From: Hymenobacter frigidus
Lineage (GTDB): Bacteria; Bacteroidota; Bacteroidia; Cytophagales; Hymenobacteraceae
Assembly: GCF_014640435.1 (NCBI RefSeq)
Contig: NZ_BMGY01000008.1
Location: 1 to 64,000, forward strand
DNA length: 64,000 nt
Reading direction: 5' to 3'
The position numbers were made by a program, and so were the translations under genes. How positions within the stretch are numbered: position 1 is the first letter of the stretch; each line of letters opens with the position of its first letter. Positions 40,671 to 50,923 of this stretch are shown here, in pieces. The notes beneath the pieces were generated by a model. The model searched no databases. It had not been told where the DNA came from and saw only the letters and a program-made list of their open reading frames with translations.

Positions 40671-43373
40671 GTGAACCCCGCCTTCGTCCTGCCGCCTCTT
40701 CCCAACCTGCCCATCCTGGCGGCGCTGCCCGCGCTGCGGGCTGCGCTGGCCACCAACAGCCGCGTGGTACTGGAAGCCCCGCCCGGCGCGGGAAAAACCA
40801 CCGTGGTGCCACTGGAGCTATTAGCTGCCGAATGGCGTGCGCCCGAGGACAAAATCCTGCTGCTGGAACCGCGCCAGCTGGCCGTGCGCGGAGCTGCCGC
40901 CCGCCTGGCCCAGCTACTGGGCGAGCCCGTGGGCCGCACCATAGGCTACCGCGTGCGGCTCGACAGCAAGGTGAGCAAGGAAACCCGCGTGGAAGTCATC
41001 ACCGAAGGCATTCTGACCCGGATGATTCAGGACGACCCGGCGCTGGAAGGGGTGGCGGCCGTGGTGTTCGATGAATTTCACGAACGGAGTTTGAATGCCG
41101 ATTTGGGCCTGGCCCTGGCGCTGGATGCGCAAGCCGTGCTGCGGCCCGAGCTGCGTATTCTCATCATGAGTGCCACGCTGGAGGCGCAACGGCTGGAGCA
41201 ATGGCTGCCCGCGCCGGTGGTGTCGTCGGCCGGTTTTCTGTTTCCCATTGATACGCACTACCTCGACCCGCGCCGGGCCTCGGCTTTGCCTAACAAGGCC
41301 AATGAACGACTAGCTGAGCTGGTGCCCGCCCAGGTGCGCGCTGCGCTGAGCGCTCACGCCGAGGGTGATATTCTGGTGTTCCTGCCCGGCGTGGGCGACT
41401 TGCAGCGCAGCGCCCGCAAGCTCACCGACTCGCTCCCCGACCACGTCGACCTCCATTTGCTGCACGGTGAATTACCGCTGGAGGTGCAGGATGCCGCGCT
41501 GCGCCCCGTGGGCGGCGGGCGGCGCAAGGTTATCCTCGCCACCAGCATTGCCGAAACCAGCCTGACCATTGAGGGCGTGCGGGTGGTGATTGACGGCGGC
41601 TTTGCGCGGGTGCCGCGCTTTGTGCCGCGCACGGGCTTCACTACCCTCGAAACCGTGCCCGTGGCCCGCGCCGCCGCCGACCAGCGCCGGGGCCGCGCTG
41701 GCCGCCTGGCCCCCGGCACCTGCTACCGCCTCTGGACCGAAGCCGAGCACCATAACCTGCCCGCCCACCGCCCTCCCGAAATCCACACCGCCGACCTCAG
41801 CAGCCTCGCGCTGGAGCTGGCCCTCTGGGGAGCGGCCACGCCCAACAGCCTGCGCTGGCTGGACGCGCCACCCACGGCCGCTTTTGCCCAGGCCCAAGAG
41901 TTGCTGTTACGGCTGGGCGCGGTGTCGGAGTTAATTAAAAATGAGGCCCTTGAAAAATCTTCAGCATCACCAAAACCCGATGCCGAACAAGCCATTTTTA
42001 ATTCCTCCCTAAAGCCCACGGCCCACGGCCGGCAGCTGGCCGCGCTGGGCCTGCCGCCGCGACTGGCCCACCTGGTGGTGCGCGGACAGGAATTGGGCCA
42101 CGGCGCGGCGGCAGCTTCCTTAGCGGCGCTGCTGGCCGAGCGCGACCTGCTGCGCTGGGCCGCCACCACCGATACGCGCCCTTCCCCGCCCGACCTGCGC
42201 TTGCGCCTTGAGGCGCTGGCCAGCGGCCGGCCGCCTTTGCCGGGCCTGGCGTTGCACCACGCCACGCTGCAGCGCGTGCGCGACGTGGCCCGGAACCTAA
42301 CCAGCCGCTTGGGCAAGTCTGCCAATTCTCTCAGCCACTCCGTTGCCCAGGCGCCGGTGGGCCTGCTTACGGCGCTGGCCTACCCCGACCGGCTGGCCCA
42401 GCGCGAAACCCACGACCGGCTGCGCCTCGTGACCGGCCAGCGCGTGAGCCTGAATACGACGGATGTAGACCCCCAAGCCACCTTTTTTGCGGTGGCCCAC
42501 CTGGCGGGCACGGCTTCGGCTCCGCGCGCTACCCTGGCCGCGCCGCTGGACCAAGACGAGCTGGAGCTGGCTTTTGCCGACCAGATTACGACTACCGAAG
42601 AAGTGCGCTACGACCCCACGGCGCAACGCGTAACGGGCCGACGTGTGCGCCGCCTGGGAGCCCTGTTGCTGGATGAGAAAGTCATCGGCCAGCCCAATCC
42701 CGAACTGGTGGCGCACGCCCTGCTCGCGTACTTGCAGGAAGCGGGCCTGAGCAAGCTAAACTGGACGGCCGGGGCCCAGCAGCTGCAACAGCGGCTGGAG
42801 TTTCTGCGGCGGCACTTCTCCAGCGCAACCGCTGATTCAACCCAAGTATCCAACCACGAATCAGCAGCTGAAACCTGGCCGGCGTTCGACGACCAAACCC
42901 TGACCCTGGAACTAGCCGACTGGCTGGGCCCGCACCTCACCGGCCTCAGAACCCTGGCCGACGTGCAGCGCCTCGACCTAATGGAGCCGTTGCTCGCCCG
43001 CCTGCCCGGCGGCTGGAACCAGCGCCAAGCCCTCGACCGCCTAGCCCCCGCCGCGCTGGAAGTGCCCAGCGGCTCGCACATCAGCCTGGACTACAGCGAC
43101 CCCGCTGCCCCGGTGCTGGCCGTGAAGCTCCAAGAGCTGTTCGGCCTCACCGAAACGCCTGCCGTGGCGGGCGGACGCGTGCCCCTGCTGCTACACCTGC
43201 TTTCGCCCGGCGGCCGGCCGGCGCAAGTGACGCGCGACCTACGCAGCTTCTGGGAGAAAGGCTATTTCGAGGTGCGTAAAGACCTCAAAGGCCGCTACCC
43301 CCGACACCCCTGGCCCGACAAGCCGATGGAGCACATTCCGACCAAACTGACCAAGAAGCGGTTAGGCCAGTAG
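40671..43373 (+). CDS. hrpB: ATP-dependent helicase HrpB
   Basis: This 900-residue DEAH-box protein has Walker A APPGAGKTT near residue 36, DEFHERS near 133, SATLEAQRLEQWL, and the helicase-C motifs TSIAETSLTI and DQRRGRAGRLAPGTCYRLW. It carries the HrpB-specific C-terminus ending RSFWEKGYFEVRKDLKGRYPRHPWPD. It begins with GTG 40671 followed by NPAFVLPPLPNLPILAALPALR. A low-complexity insert occurs near residues 425-445. The exact role of HrpB in bacteria is not established. Confidence 0.93.
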   Translation: MNPAFVLPPLPNLPILAALPALRAALATNSRVVLEAPPGAGKTTVVPLELLAAEWRAPEDKILLLEPRQLAVRGAAARLAQLLGEPVGRTIGYRVRLDSKVSKETRVEVITEGILTRMIQDDPALEGVAAVVFDEFHERSLNADLGLALALDAQAVLRPELRILIMSATLEAQRLEQWLPAPVVSSAGFLFPIDTHYLDPRRASALPNKANERLAELVPAQVRAALSAHAEGDILVFLPGVGDLQRSARKLTDSLPDHVDLHLLHGELPLEVQDAALRPVGGGRRKVILATSIAETSLTIEGVRVVIDGGFARVPRFVPRTGFTTLETVPVARAAADQRRGRAGRLAPGTCYRLWTEAEHHNLPAHRPPEIHTADLSSLALELALWGAATPNSLRWLDAPPTAAFAQAQELLLRLGAVSELIKNEALEKSSASPKPDAEQAIFNSSLKPTAHGRQLAALGLPPRLAHLVVRGQELGHGAAAASLAALLAERDLLRWAATTDTRPSPPDLRLRLEALASGRPPLPGLALHHATLQRVRDVARNLTSRLGKSANSLSHSVAQAPVGLLTALAYPDRLAQRETHDRLRLVTGQRVSLNTTDVDPQATFFAVAHLAGTASAPRATLAAPLDQDELELAFADQITTTEEVRYDPTAQRVTGRRVRRLGALLLDEKVIGQPNPELVAHALLAYLQEAGLSKLNWTAGAQQLQQRLEFLRRHFSSATADSTQVSNHESAAETWPAFDDQTLTLELADWLGPHLTGLRTLADVQRLDLMEPLLARLPGGWNQRQALDRLAPAALEVPSGSHISLDYSDPAAPVLAVKLQELFGLTETPAVAGGRVPLLLHLLSPGGRPAQVTRDLRSFWEKGYFEVRKDLKGRYPRHPWPDKPMEHIPTKLTKKRLGQ

Positions 43374-43422
43374 ACCTTGGTCGTGCTAGTTTCGCCGTTC
43401 ACCGGGAATTTTCGGATTATTT

Positions 43423-43460
43423 AGGTAACAATTACGTAATATGAGGTAACAATTACGTAA
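43423..43460 (+). promoter_or_regulatory. Tandem direct repeat upstream of the DUF2490 gene (possible operator)
   Basis: AGGTAACAATTACGTAA occurs twice (43423-43439 and 43444-43460), at a 21-bp period, close to two helical turns. Each copy contains the palindrome TTACGTAA. The repeats end 9 nt before the ATG at 43470, so a bound protein would block transcription or initiation. Confidence 0.55.
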
Positions 43461-43469
43461 CTTGAGGGT

Positions 43470-44201
43470 ATGAAACACCTCTCCTCGTTGCTATTGCTGA
43501 CCTTGCTGGCCGGAACCGGTGCGGCCCGGGCCCAAGGCGGCGGGGCGCCCGTGGGCTGGCTGAAGCTTAGCGCTGATGTATCCATGCGAGGCCGCTGGAC
43601 CCTGTATTCGGAAGTAGAAAGCCGCCAAGGCAATGCCCAGTTGGCCGCCCAGCAGCTCGGCCGCCTGGGCTTTCGGCTGCACCTAGCACCCAGCCTGAGC
43701 CTGACTACGGGCTACGTGCTGGCCGGCAACGACTACGGCCCCAGCGACGGCCCCAAAGCCCCCGAGCATCGTTTTTACCAGGAAATAGCCCTGGCTGATG
43801 TGAGTGGCCCCGTGCGCGCAAGCCACCGCCTGCGTGCCGAAGAACGGTGGCTGCGCCCCACCCCCGAAGCCGCGTTCCGCTACGCGCCACGCCTGCGCTA
43901 CCAGCTGCGGCTGGTGGTGCCGCTGCGCAAAGGCGGCGCACTACCGGTTGGCGGCGTGTATGCCGTGGTGGCCGATGAGGTATTTGCCGGACTCGGCCGG
44001 CGCGACGGAGCCAGCTTTCTGGAGGAGAATCGCGTCAGCGCGGGCCTGGGTTACCGTATCAGCCGCTTGGCGACCATGGAGTTGGCCTACCTGAATCAGA
44101 CGCAGGCCTCGGGCGTAGCCGGGCGGGCCCTGGCCCGCAACGCGGTGCAGATGAGCGTGGCGTTTGCAGCCCCCAGCCACCAGGCTTTGGTGCGGCGTTA
44201 G
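43470..44201 (+). CDS. DUF2490 family outer-membrane-like protein
   Basis: This 243-residue protein has a signal peptide (LSSLLLLTLLAGTGAARAQ) and repeated beta-hairpins of a membrane barrel: WTLYSEVESRQGNAQLAAQQ, SLTTGYVLAGNDYGP, HRFYQEIALADVSGPVRASH and RAEERWLRP. The pattern of HRxYQE...SHRxRxExRW is that of DUF2490. The function is unknown. The tandem direct repeat just upstream suggests specific regulation. It converges with the FRG gene, with stops nearly touching. Confidence 0.82.
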   Translation: MKHLSSLLLLTLLAGTGAARAQGGGAPVGWLKLSADVSMRGRWTLYSEVESRQGNAQLAAQQLGRLGFRLHLAPSLSLTTGYVLAGNDYGPSDGPKAPEHRFYQEIALADVSGPVRASHRLRAEERWLRPTPEAAFRYAPRLRYQLRLVVPLRKGGALPVGGVYAVVADEVFAGLGRRDGASFLEENRVSAGLGYRISRLATMELAYLNQTQASGVAGRALARNAVQMSVAFAAPSHQALVRR

Positions 44202-45037
44202 CGCATCTCGTTGTTATCCAGAAAGCTCCGGCCGTGACCGCGGGGCGAGTAGTGGCGGTGCAGCCAGCGGCTGAGGCCGCCCAGGCCCGGCAGAAGCACC
44301 CGCTCCGTGATATTGGCCTGGTCGAGTTTGTCGCGCACTTCCCACTTGAGGCGGGCGGGCAGAATGATGCGGAAATAAAGTTCGGGCCGGTCGGCCAGCC
44401 AGTCGTGCAGCACGCTTTGGGCCGTGCTCATCGAGGAGAACAGGGCGTATTGGTGCACAATACGCGCATCGAGGCTGGGCGGCTCCAAAAACAGAACGTA
44501 GGGCTCGGCCTGCAGCTCTTCCAACTCGCGCAGGCTGCTGCTCACGGGTTGCAGCAGCTCGGAGGTGAAGACGTTGGAGCCTTCGTTTTGCAGAGCCTGA
44601 CGCAGGCGTTGGGGCAGATGCTCGGCGGCTTTCACGTAGTTCAGGGCCCAGATAATGCCGTCTTCATGGTAGGCATCCAGGTCGTCGGTGGCGAAATGCA
44701 GGGCCACGTAGGGCGAATACGTCCAGTCGAGCAGACGGGTAGGCAGGCCGTGGTGCTGGGCCAGGGCCAGCCAGTCCCAGGTGCTGGCCGCCTGGGCGGG
44801 CACGGTGGTATCGCGGGCATACTTGCGGAAGTTGCGCAGCAGGTGGTGCTCCAGCTGGTGGTAGTCGCCGCCTAGGCGTTGCAGGCTGGTCTCAAGTTGA
44901 AAGTGGCGCGAGCGGCCGCCCCGATACACGTACGGCGACCGGAACCGCTCAATGCGGGCATCCCAAGTGTCCTGAAACAGCAGCCGCTGCAGGTCTTCCC
45001 AGGAAGTGGCTTCGTAGTCGTTGGCGGAAAGGGACAT
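44198..45037 (-). CDS. FRG domain-containing protein
   Basis: This 279-residue cytoplasmic protein starts at ATG 45037. The FRG domain is shown by SPYVYRGGRSRHFQLETSLQ and by QHHGLPTRLLDWTYSPYVAL followed by HFATDD. The C-terminal half (YALFSSMSTAQSVLHDWL, FRIILPARLKWEVRDKLDQA) fits the same family. FRG proteins have no proven activity. A longer frame upstream runs into a nested palindrome and is not preferred. Its stop overlaps that of the DUF2490 gene by 4 nt. Confidence 0.82.
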   Translation of the reverse strand: MSLSANDYEATSWEDLQRLLFQDTWDARIERFRSPYVYRGGRSRHFQLETSLQRLGGDYHQLEHHLLRNFRKYARDTTVPAQAASTWDWLALAQHHGLPTRLLDWTYSPYVALHFATDDLDAYHEDGIIWALNYVKAAEHLPQRLRQALQNEGSNVFTSELLQPVSSSLRELEELQAEPYVLFLEPPSLDARIVHQYALFSSMSTAQSVLHDWLADRPELYFRIILPARLKWEVRDKLDQANITERVLLPGLGGLSRWLHRHYSPRGHGRSFLDNNEMR

Positions 45038-45072
45038 GGTGGTAGGAAGGTTGGGGTACGCAAGAACGATAA

Positions 45073-45234
45073 ACTCCCCTCCTTTTTCAAGAAGGGGAGA
45101 TTTTGCTGAAAGCAAAATTGGGGTGGTGAAATCGTTGAACGATACCCGGACGAGTTGTTCGCCCATCGTTCAACGATTTCACCACCCCCGTTTTTGCTTC
45201 GCAAAAACTCCCCTCCTTAAGAAAGGAGGGGAGT
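45073..45234. repeat. Nested composite palindrome
   Basis: A 162-bp element made of three levels: perfect 24-bp arms (45120-45143 and 45165-45188) form the central hairpin; outside it, each flank forms its own TTTTGC/GCAAAA hairpin and an ACTCCCCTCC/AGGGGAG hairpin. It lies between the SDR and FRG genes, about 7 nt after the SDR stop on the minus strand. Confidence 0.85.
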
Positions 45235-45240
45235 GTCGTT

Positions 45241-46092
45241 CTACTCGCCGGCCGGGAAGTCGGCTGCATCGCCCATCTCGGCGTGCTGCTCCAACTCCTT
45301 CACTAAGCCAGCAAACTTGTCGCGGGCTCCTTTCACGGCGGCTTTGCCTAGTGGCAAGTGCAGGGGCGGGTTTTCCATCTGCACTACTTCGTACATGGCG
45401 TGGGCGGCGCGTACCGGGTCGCCGGGCTGGCGGCCGCTGTAGCTTTGGATACCGCGCAGGTTCTCACCTACCGTGGCCTCGTAGTCATCGATTTTGGTGT
45501 TAGCGAAGGTCGCCGACTCGCCGGCCCACTTGGTGCGGAAACCACTGGGTTCTATGTTGGTGACCTTGATGCCCAGCGGCCCTACCTGCTGGCTCAGGCT
45601 CTCGCCGATAGCCTCCAGCGCAAACTTGCTGGCGTTGTAGATGCCCACGCCGGGGAAGGTTTTCAGCCCGCCAATGCTGGTGATGTTGAGGATGTGGCCC
45701 GAACGCTGCTTGCGCAGCTGCGGCAACACGGCCCGCAGCACGTGCAAAACCCCAAACACATTCACGTCGAACTGGCGGTGCACTTCCTCGGCCGGCACTT
45801 CCTCGATGCTGCCCATGGAACCGTAGCCGGCGTTATTGACGATGACATCGAGCTGGCCGAAATGCGCAATAGCCTCGGCCACGGCCGTTTTCACCTGAGG
45901 TTCGTTGGTCACGTCGCACACCACGCCCAGGGTGCGGCCGGGAACCTGAGCAGTAAATTCGGCCGCCTGCTCGGACTTGCGGAAGGTAGCGGCCACCCGG
46001 CCTTCTTTTTCAAGAACGTAGGCCGCCAGGGCTTCGCCGAAACCGGACGATGCTCCGGTAATAAACCAGGTTTGGGATTTAGAGTCAGACAT
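45241..46092 (-). CDS. Short-chain dehydrogenase/reductase
   Basis: This 283-residue classical SDR has the cofactor motif TWFITGASSGFGEALA near residue 10, NNAGYGSMG near 88, and the catalytic Ser in ILNITSIGG and YxxxK in GIYNASKFALEAIG. The substrate is unknown; by eye it is of the ketoreductase type often fitted to NADP(H). I chose ATG 46092. It is followed on the minus strand by the nested palindrome and the FRG gene. Confidence 0.9.
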   Translation of the reverse strand: MSDSKSQTWFITGASSGFGEALAAYVLEKEGRVAATFRKSEQAAEFTAQVPGRTLGVVCDVTNEPQVKTAVAEAIAHFGQLDVIVNNAGYGSMGSIEEVPAEEVHRQFDVNVFGVLHVLRAVLPQLRKQRSGHILNITSIGGLKTFPGVGIYNASKFALEAIGESLSQQVGPLGIKVTNIEPSGFRTKWAGESATFANTKIDDYEATVGENLRGIQSYSGRQPGDPVRAAHAMYEVVQMENPPLHLPLGKAAVKGARDKFAGLVKELEQHAEMGDAADFPAGE

Positions 46093-46242
46093 GATAAGAC
46101 AAGTTAAAAAATGGTAGCAGCTAAGACGGATTGCAGCGGGGAATTGTTTGAAATTCCTGGGCGCGGCCGCCAGCCAAAGGCGCAAGCCATGCCTTTATGT
46201 GCTCCGCAAAATCACCTTCCCATCCACCAGATTTTTGCCCTC

Positions 46243-46785
46243 ATGAGAAAGCTTTTCTCGTTCCTGCTGGCCCTGCTGGCGTTCACGGCCCAGGCCCAGG
46301 TCACGTTCAAAATCACGGCCGTACCGGCCAATACGCCGGCCAATGCCACCATTTACCTAGCGGGCTCCTTCAACAACTGGAACCCGGGCAGCGCGGCCCA
46401 CGCCCTCACGTATGACGCCACCGACCGCAGCTACCAGATTACGCTGCCCGCCGGCCAGCACGCCGAATGGTTCTGGCGGCGTGAGTTTCCGGCCGGCTAC
46501 TCGTGGCTCTACGCTCCGGCTACGACTTCGGCGGCCCGTTCGGCCCAGCGCCTCGCGGTGAGCTTTTACCCCAACCCCACCGCCCGCGAGCTGCGCGTGA
46601 CGCTGCCCGCCACTGTGGCCGGCGAAGCGCAACTCGAAATCAGCGACGTGGCGGGCCGGGCCGTGCTGCGAACCCGCGTCCGCAACGGGCAAACGGTGGA
46701 CGTGAGCCGCCTGCCCGCGGGCCTCTACCTGTCGCGCCTCTCGGCTGGCGGGGCCGTGGGCGTGAGTAAATTCAGCAAGGAATAA
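46243..46785 (+). CDS. Short secreted protein with glycogen-binding-like module and type IX secretion tail
   Basis: This 180-residue protein has a signal peptide (KLFSFLLALLAFTAQAQ). A CBM48/AMPK-type carbohydrate-binding beginning follows (VTFKITAVPANTPANATIYL, then AGSFNNWNPG near residue 45), but the second half of that module looks cut short at about residue 75. The C-terminus is a type IX sorting domain: VSFYPNPTARELRVTLPA, EISDVAGRAVL and VDVSRLPAGLYLSRL. It should be exported and attached to the surface. The short linker suggests an internal deletion of a larger enzyme. Confidence 0.75.
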   Translation: MRKLFSFLLALLAFTAQAQVTFKITAVPANTPANATIYLAGSFNNWNPGSAAHALTYDATDRSYQITLPAGQHAEWFWRREFPAGYSWLYAPATTSAARSAQRLAVSFYPNPTARELRVTLPATVAGEAQLEISDVAGRAVLRTRVRNGQTVDVSRLPAGLYLSRLSAGGAVGVSKFSKE

Positions 46786-46829
46786 CCAAAAAGCGGGGCA
46801 CGGCGGACTTCTAACCCAACTTCCCGCCG

Positions 46830-46837
46830 TACCTTTG
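46830..46837 (+). promoter_or_regulatory. -7 promoter motif of guaB
   Basis: TACCTTTG, 36 nt upstream of the ATG. No good -33 TTG. Confidence 0.5.
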
Positions 46838-46855
46838 CCTGGCAAAAGGCCCTAA

Positions 46856-48352
<1,497 letters not shown>

Positions 48353-48379
48353 ATTCACAGTCGCAGTCATTGGTAGTCA

Positions 48380-48413
48380 GCGCGCAACACCGATTTACCC
48401 GGCTGTTGCGCGC
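48380..48413 (+). terminator. Inverted repeat after guaB, possible terminator
   Basis: GCGCGCAACA / TGTTGCGCGC (48380-48389 and 48404-48413), perfect, with a 14-nt loop; no T run follows, so termination is uncertain. Confidence 0.5.
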
Positions 48414-48532
48414 CAGGCGCGTGCCAGAATTATGTGAGTGGCTTTGACCACCCGATTGTATCTTGCACGCCAGTTGAGCGGCGGCAAAGGCGCGGTAGGC
48501 TGGTACGCTTGTGTTATTCCTAGTTTCTGTCT

Positions 48533-50032
48533 GTGCGTCATCCGTTACTTTACGTTGGTTTTTTATTGGCGCTGCTAATTGGCGGAGTAGCCGTGAGCAG
48601 TCTGTTGGCTGACCGCGGCACGGAAACGTCGTCGTGGGCACCTTGGCTATTGCTGGTGGCCGACCTGGGCATCCTGGCCGTGTTGGCTAAGCTGTTTTTC
48701 CGGCCAGCCGCTCCCGTCCCGGCCGAAAAGCCGGCCGTTCCACGTCGGCACGACGAAATTCTGAGCCTGCAGCGCCTGGCGCAAATCGTGCAGCGCGGCC
48801 AGACTTCGACCCAAGTGTACCGTGTTCTGCTGGAGTCGGCGGTACAAACCGTCCGGGCCGATGCCGCCTGGCTTGACCTTGACCCCAGCCACACGGGAAT
48901 CGACGAAACCAACGCTACCCAGTACTACCACCTGCTGCCCCAGCAGGCCGATACGCTGCGGACTGGTCTGCTGGCGCACCTACCCGCCGAGGGTGATTAT
49001 GTGACCAACGACCTGAATCAGCACCCGGGCTTCGTGGGAACCTCACAGGCCTTCCGCTCGCTTATTCAGTTGCCCATACGGGGTTTGCATAACAACTACG
49101 GAACTCTCTATCTCATTAAAATAGAGCCCCGTACGTTCGCCCCCGAAGACCTGAACATTCTGCAAACGTTCACCAACCAGGCCGTGCTCAGCATCGAAAA
49201 CCTGGAGCTGATGCGCACTTCGCTCGAGAACCAGCGCACGCAGGAAGAGCTCAAAATTGCCTCGCAGGTACAGGACAGCCTCATTCCAAAAAACCTGCCT
49301 ACCGATAACTGGTTCGAAATCAGCTCGCACTCGCTGGCAGCCAAAGAAGTGGGCGGCGATTTCTACGACTTTCTGCATCTACAGGGCCGGCGGCTGGCCG
49401 TCATCATCGGTGATGTGAGCGGCAAGGGCGTAACCGCCGCCTTCCACATGGCCCAGATGAAGGGAATTTTTCACTCGCTGATGCAGGAAAACCCCCTGGC
49501 CCGCAACGAGCGCGACAAATTCCCGGTGCCCAGCAAATTTATGGCCCAGGCTAACACCGCCCTCAGCCACTGCCTCGAAAAGTCGTCGTTCATCACCTCT
49601 TCGCTCTACATCATTGATTATGAGCAGGGCGGCTTCGTATTTGCCCGCGCCGGCCACTGCCACACCCTGTATTACCACGCCTTGCGTGAGGAAGTATTCT
49701 ACTTCCAGTCGGCGGGCCTGGGGCTGGGCATCATCCGGAACGACAGCTACGAGAAGCACATCAAGAACCAGTTTTACGATTACAGCCCCGGCGATGTCAT
49801 GGTGATTTACACCGACGGCATCGTGGAGGCGCGCGGCGGCGATGGCACCGACGAATACGGTGAAGACCGACTCAAGCAGCGGCTCGAGGAAAGTTATTTT
49901 CAGGACGCGGAGAACATCAAATCCTTCATCCTGGACGACCTAAACGGCTTTACGCACGGCCATCCCATCCACGACGACCAGACCCTACTGGTCATTAAAT
50001 TCAAGTCGGCCCAACCCCTGCCGCTAGCCTGA
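48533..50032 (+). CDS. PP2C-type (SpoIIE/RsbU) serine phosphatase with GAF domain
   Basis: This 499-residue protein starts at GTG 48533. Two hydrophobic segments near the N-terminus (YVGFLLALLIGGVAV and WLLLVADLGILAVL) anchor it. A GAF-like sensory domain lies at about residues 80-230 (ILQTFTNQAVLSIENLELM). The phosphatase domain carries the metal-binding motifs EVGGDFYDF, VIGDVSGKGVTAAFHMAQM and MVIYTDGIVEAR. It would dephosphorylate an antagonist, here the STAS protein encoded 15 nt later, in response to a signal. Confidence 0.9.
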   Translation: MRHPLLYVGFLLALLIGGVAVSSLLADRGTETSSWAPWLLLVADLGILAVLAKLFFRPAAPVPAEKPAVPRRHDEILSLQRLAQIVQRGQTSTQVYRVLLESAVQTVRADAAWLDLDPSHTGIDETNATQYYHLLPQQADTLRTGLLAHLPAEGDYVTNDLNQHPGFVGTSQAFRSLIQLPIRGLHNNYGTLYLIKIEPRTFAPEDLNILQTFTNQAVLSIENLELMRTSLENQRTQEELKIASQVQDSLIPKNLPTDNWFEISSHSLAAKEVGGDFYDFLHLQGRRLAVIIGDVSGKGVTAAFHMAQMKGIFHSLMQENPLARNERDKFPVPSKFMAQANTALSHCLEKSSFITSSLYIIDYEQGGFVFARAGHCHTLYYHALREEVFYFQSAGLGLGIIRNDSYEKHIKNQFYDYSPGDVMVIYTDGIVEARGGDGTDEYGEDRLKQRLEESYFQDAENIKSFILDDLNGFTHGHPIHDDQTLLVIKFKSAQPLPLA

Positions 50033-50047
50033 CGTATCGCCCTCATT

Positions 50048-50377
50048 ATGAAAGTTACCGCGCAACCCTCCGCCGATACCCTCACCCTACTGCTCGATGG
50101 CGAGCTGGACGCTAGCTCCGCCATTGTTCTTGATACTGAGTTGGCGAAACCCGATATCCTTAATTACCGCAAAGTCCTGATTGACTGTGCTAAGCTCAGC
50201 TATATTTCGTCGGCTGGCTTGGGCGTGTTTATTTCCCACCTGCAGCGCTTTCAGGACGCCAACGTGAAACTGGTATTCTTCAACATGCAGGAGAAGGTTT
50301 TCAACGTGTTTGAAATCCTGGGACTGGATGCTCTGATGACCATCGTGCCAAGCGTGACTGAAGCCGAAGCAGCTTAA
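50048..50377 (+). CDS. STAS-domain anti-sigma factor antagonist
   Basis: This 109-residue STAS protein of the SpoIIAA/RsbV type has GELDASSAIVLDTEL and IDCAKLSYISSAGLGVFISH. By alignment with SpoIIAA the phosphorylated residue would be Ser55. When unphosphorylated it should bind the partner kinase encoded 113 nt downstream and release that kinase's target. It is 15 nt downstream of the phosphatase gene. Confidence 0.9.
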   Translation: MKVTAQPSADTLTLLLDGELDASSAIVLDTELAKPDILNYRKVLIDCAKLSYISSAGLGVFISHLQRFQDANVKLVFFNMQEKVFNVFEILGLDALMTIVPSVTEAEAA

Positions 50378-50384
50378 GGTGGTT

Positions 50385-50487
50385 GTGAGTTAATCAGTTA
50401 TGAGTTGTGAGTTGGATGAACATTTTGCCAATGCCGTCTAGCCACATGACTACTACCTTATAACTCTTAACTTTTAACTCATAACTA
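50385..50487. repeat. Imperfect inverted repeat of the AGTTATGAGTT type, within the partner-switch operon
   Basis: The left part (about 50385-50416) carries GTTATGAGTTGTGAGTT words and the right part (about 50458-50487) AACTCTTAACTTTTAACTC words, flanking a 40-nt loop. Same word type as 14331 and 20131. Confidence 0.55.
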
Positions 50488-50490
50488 AAA

Positions 50491-50904
50491 ATGAAGTCCG
50501 TCCTCCGTATCGCCTGTTCACGCAAACACCTCCAGCAGGTGCGTGACTTCGTGCGGAACTACCTCAGTAGCCGGCAGCTGTCGGAAGTCATGGTTAACCA
50601 AGTAGTGCTGGCCGTGGATGAGGTGGTGGCCAATTTCATTATTCATGCCAACGGGGAGGATGAAACTCAGTTCCTCGATTTGGAAATGACGTTCGACGCC
50701 CATAGCCTGAACGTGGAAATTGCCGACCACGGCGACACCATTTTTCTGCCCGCACCCCACCAAAACCCTGACTTGCGCGATTACATTCGCCAAGGCCGCA
50801 AAGGCGGCATGGGCATGACCCTGGTTAACCGCCTCATGGACCGGGTTGAATTTTTCACGCGGGGCAACCACACGGTGTGCCACCTGAGCAAGAACGTTAG
50901 CTAG
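50491..50904 (+). CDS. Anti-sigma regulatory factor-type ATP-binding protein (RsbW-like)
   Basis: This 137-residue GHKL ATPase domain has VVLAVDEVVANFIIHAN (N box), IADHGDTIFLP (modified G1 box) and GRKGGMGMTLVNRLMDRVEF (G2 box). Such proteins phosphorylate STAS antagonists and sequester a target. No sigma-factor gene lies next to it, so the output may be elsewhere or be a non-sigma target. A hairpin terminator follows. Confidence 0.85.
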   Translation: MKSVLRIACSRKHLQQVRDFVRNYLSSRQLSEVMVNQVVLAVDEVVANFIIHANGEDETQFLDLEMTFDAHSLNVEIADHGDTIFLPAPHQNPDLRDYIRQGRKGGMGMTLVNRLMDRVEFFTRGNHTVCHLSKNVS

Positions 50905-50923
50905 CAGCACAGCCAACACGAGT

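Noticed and set aside
43423..43460. Short CRISPR-like array
   Set aside because: Only two repeats of 17 bp with a 4-bp spacer and no cas genes; more like an operator.
44198..46092. Defence island around the FRG protein
   Set aside because: No nuclease, helicase, methylase or toxin partner is linked; neighbours are an SDR enzyme and a DUF2490 barrel.
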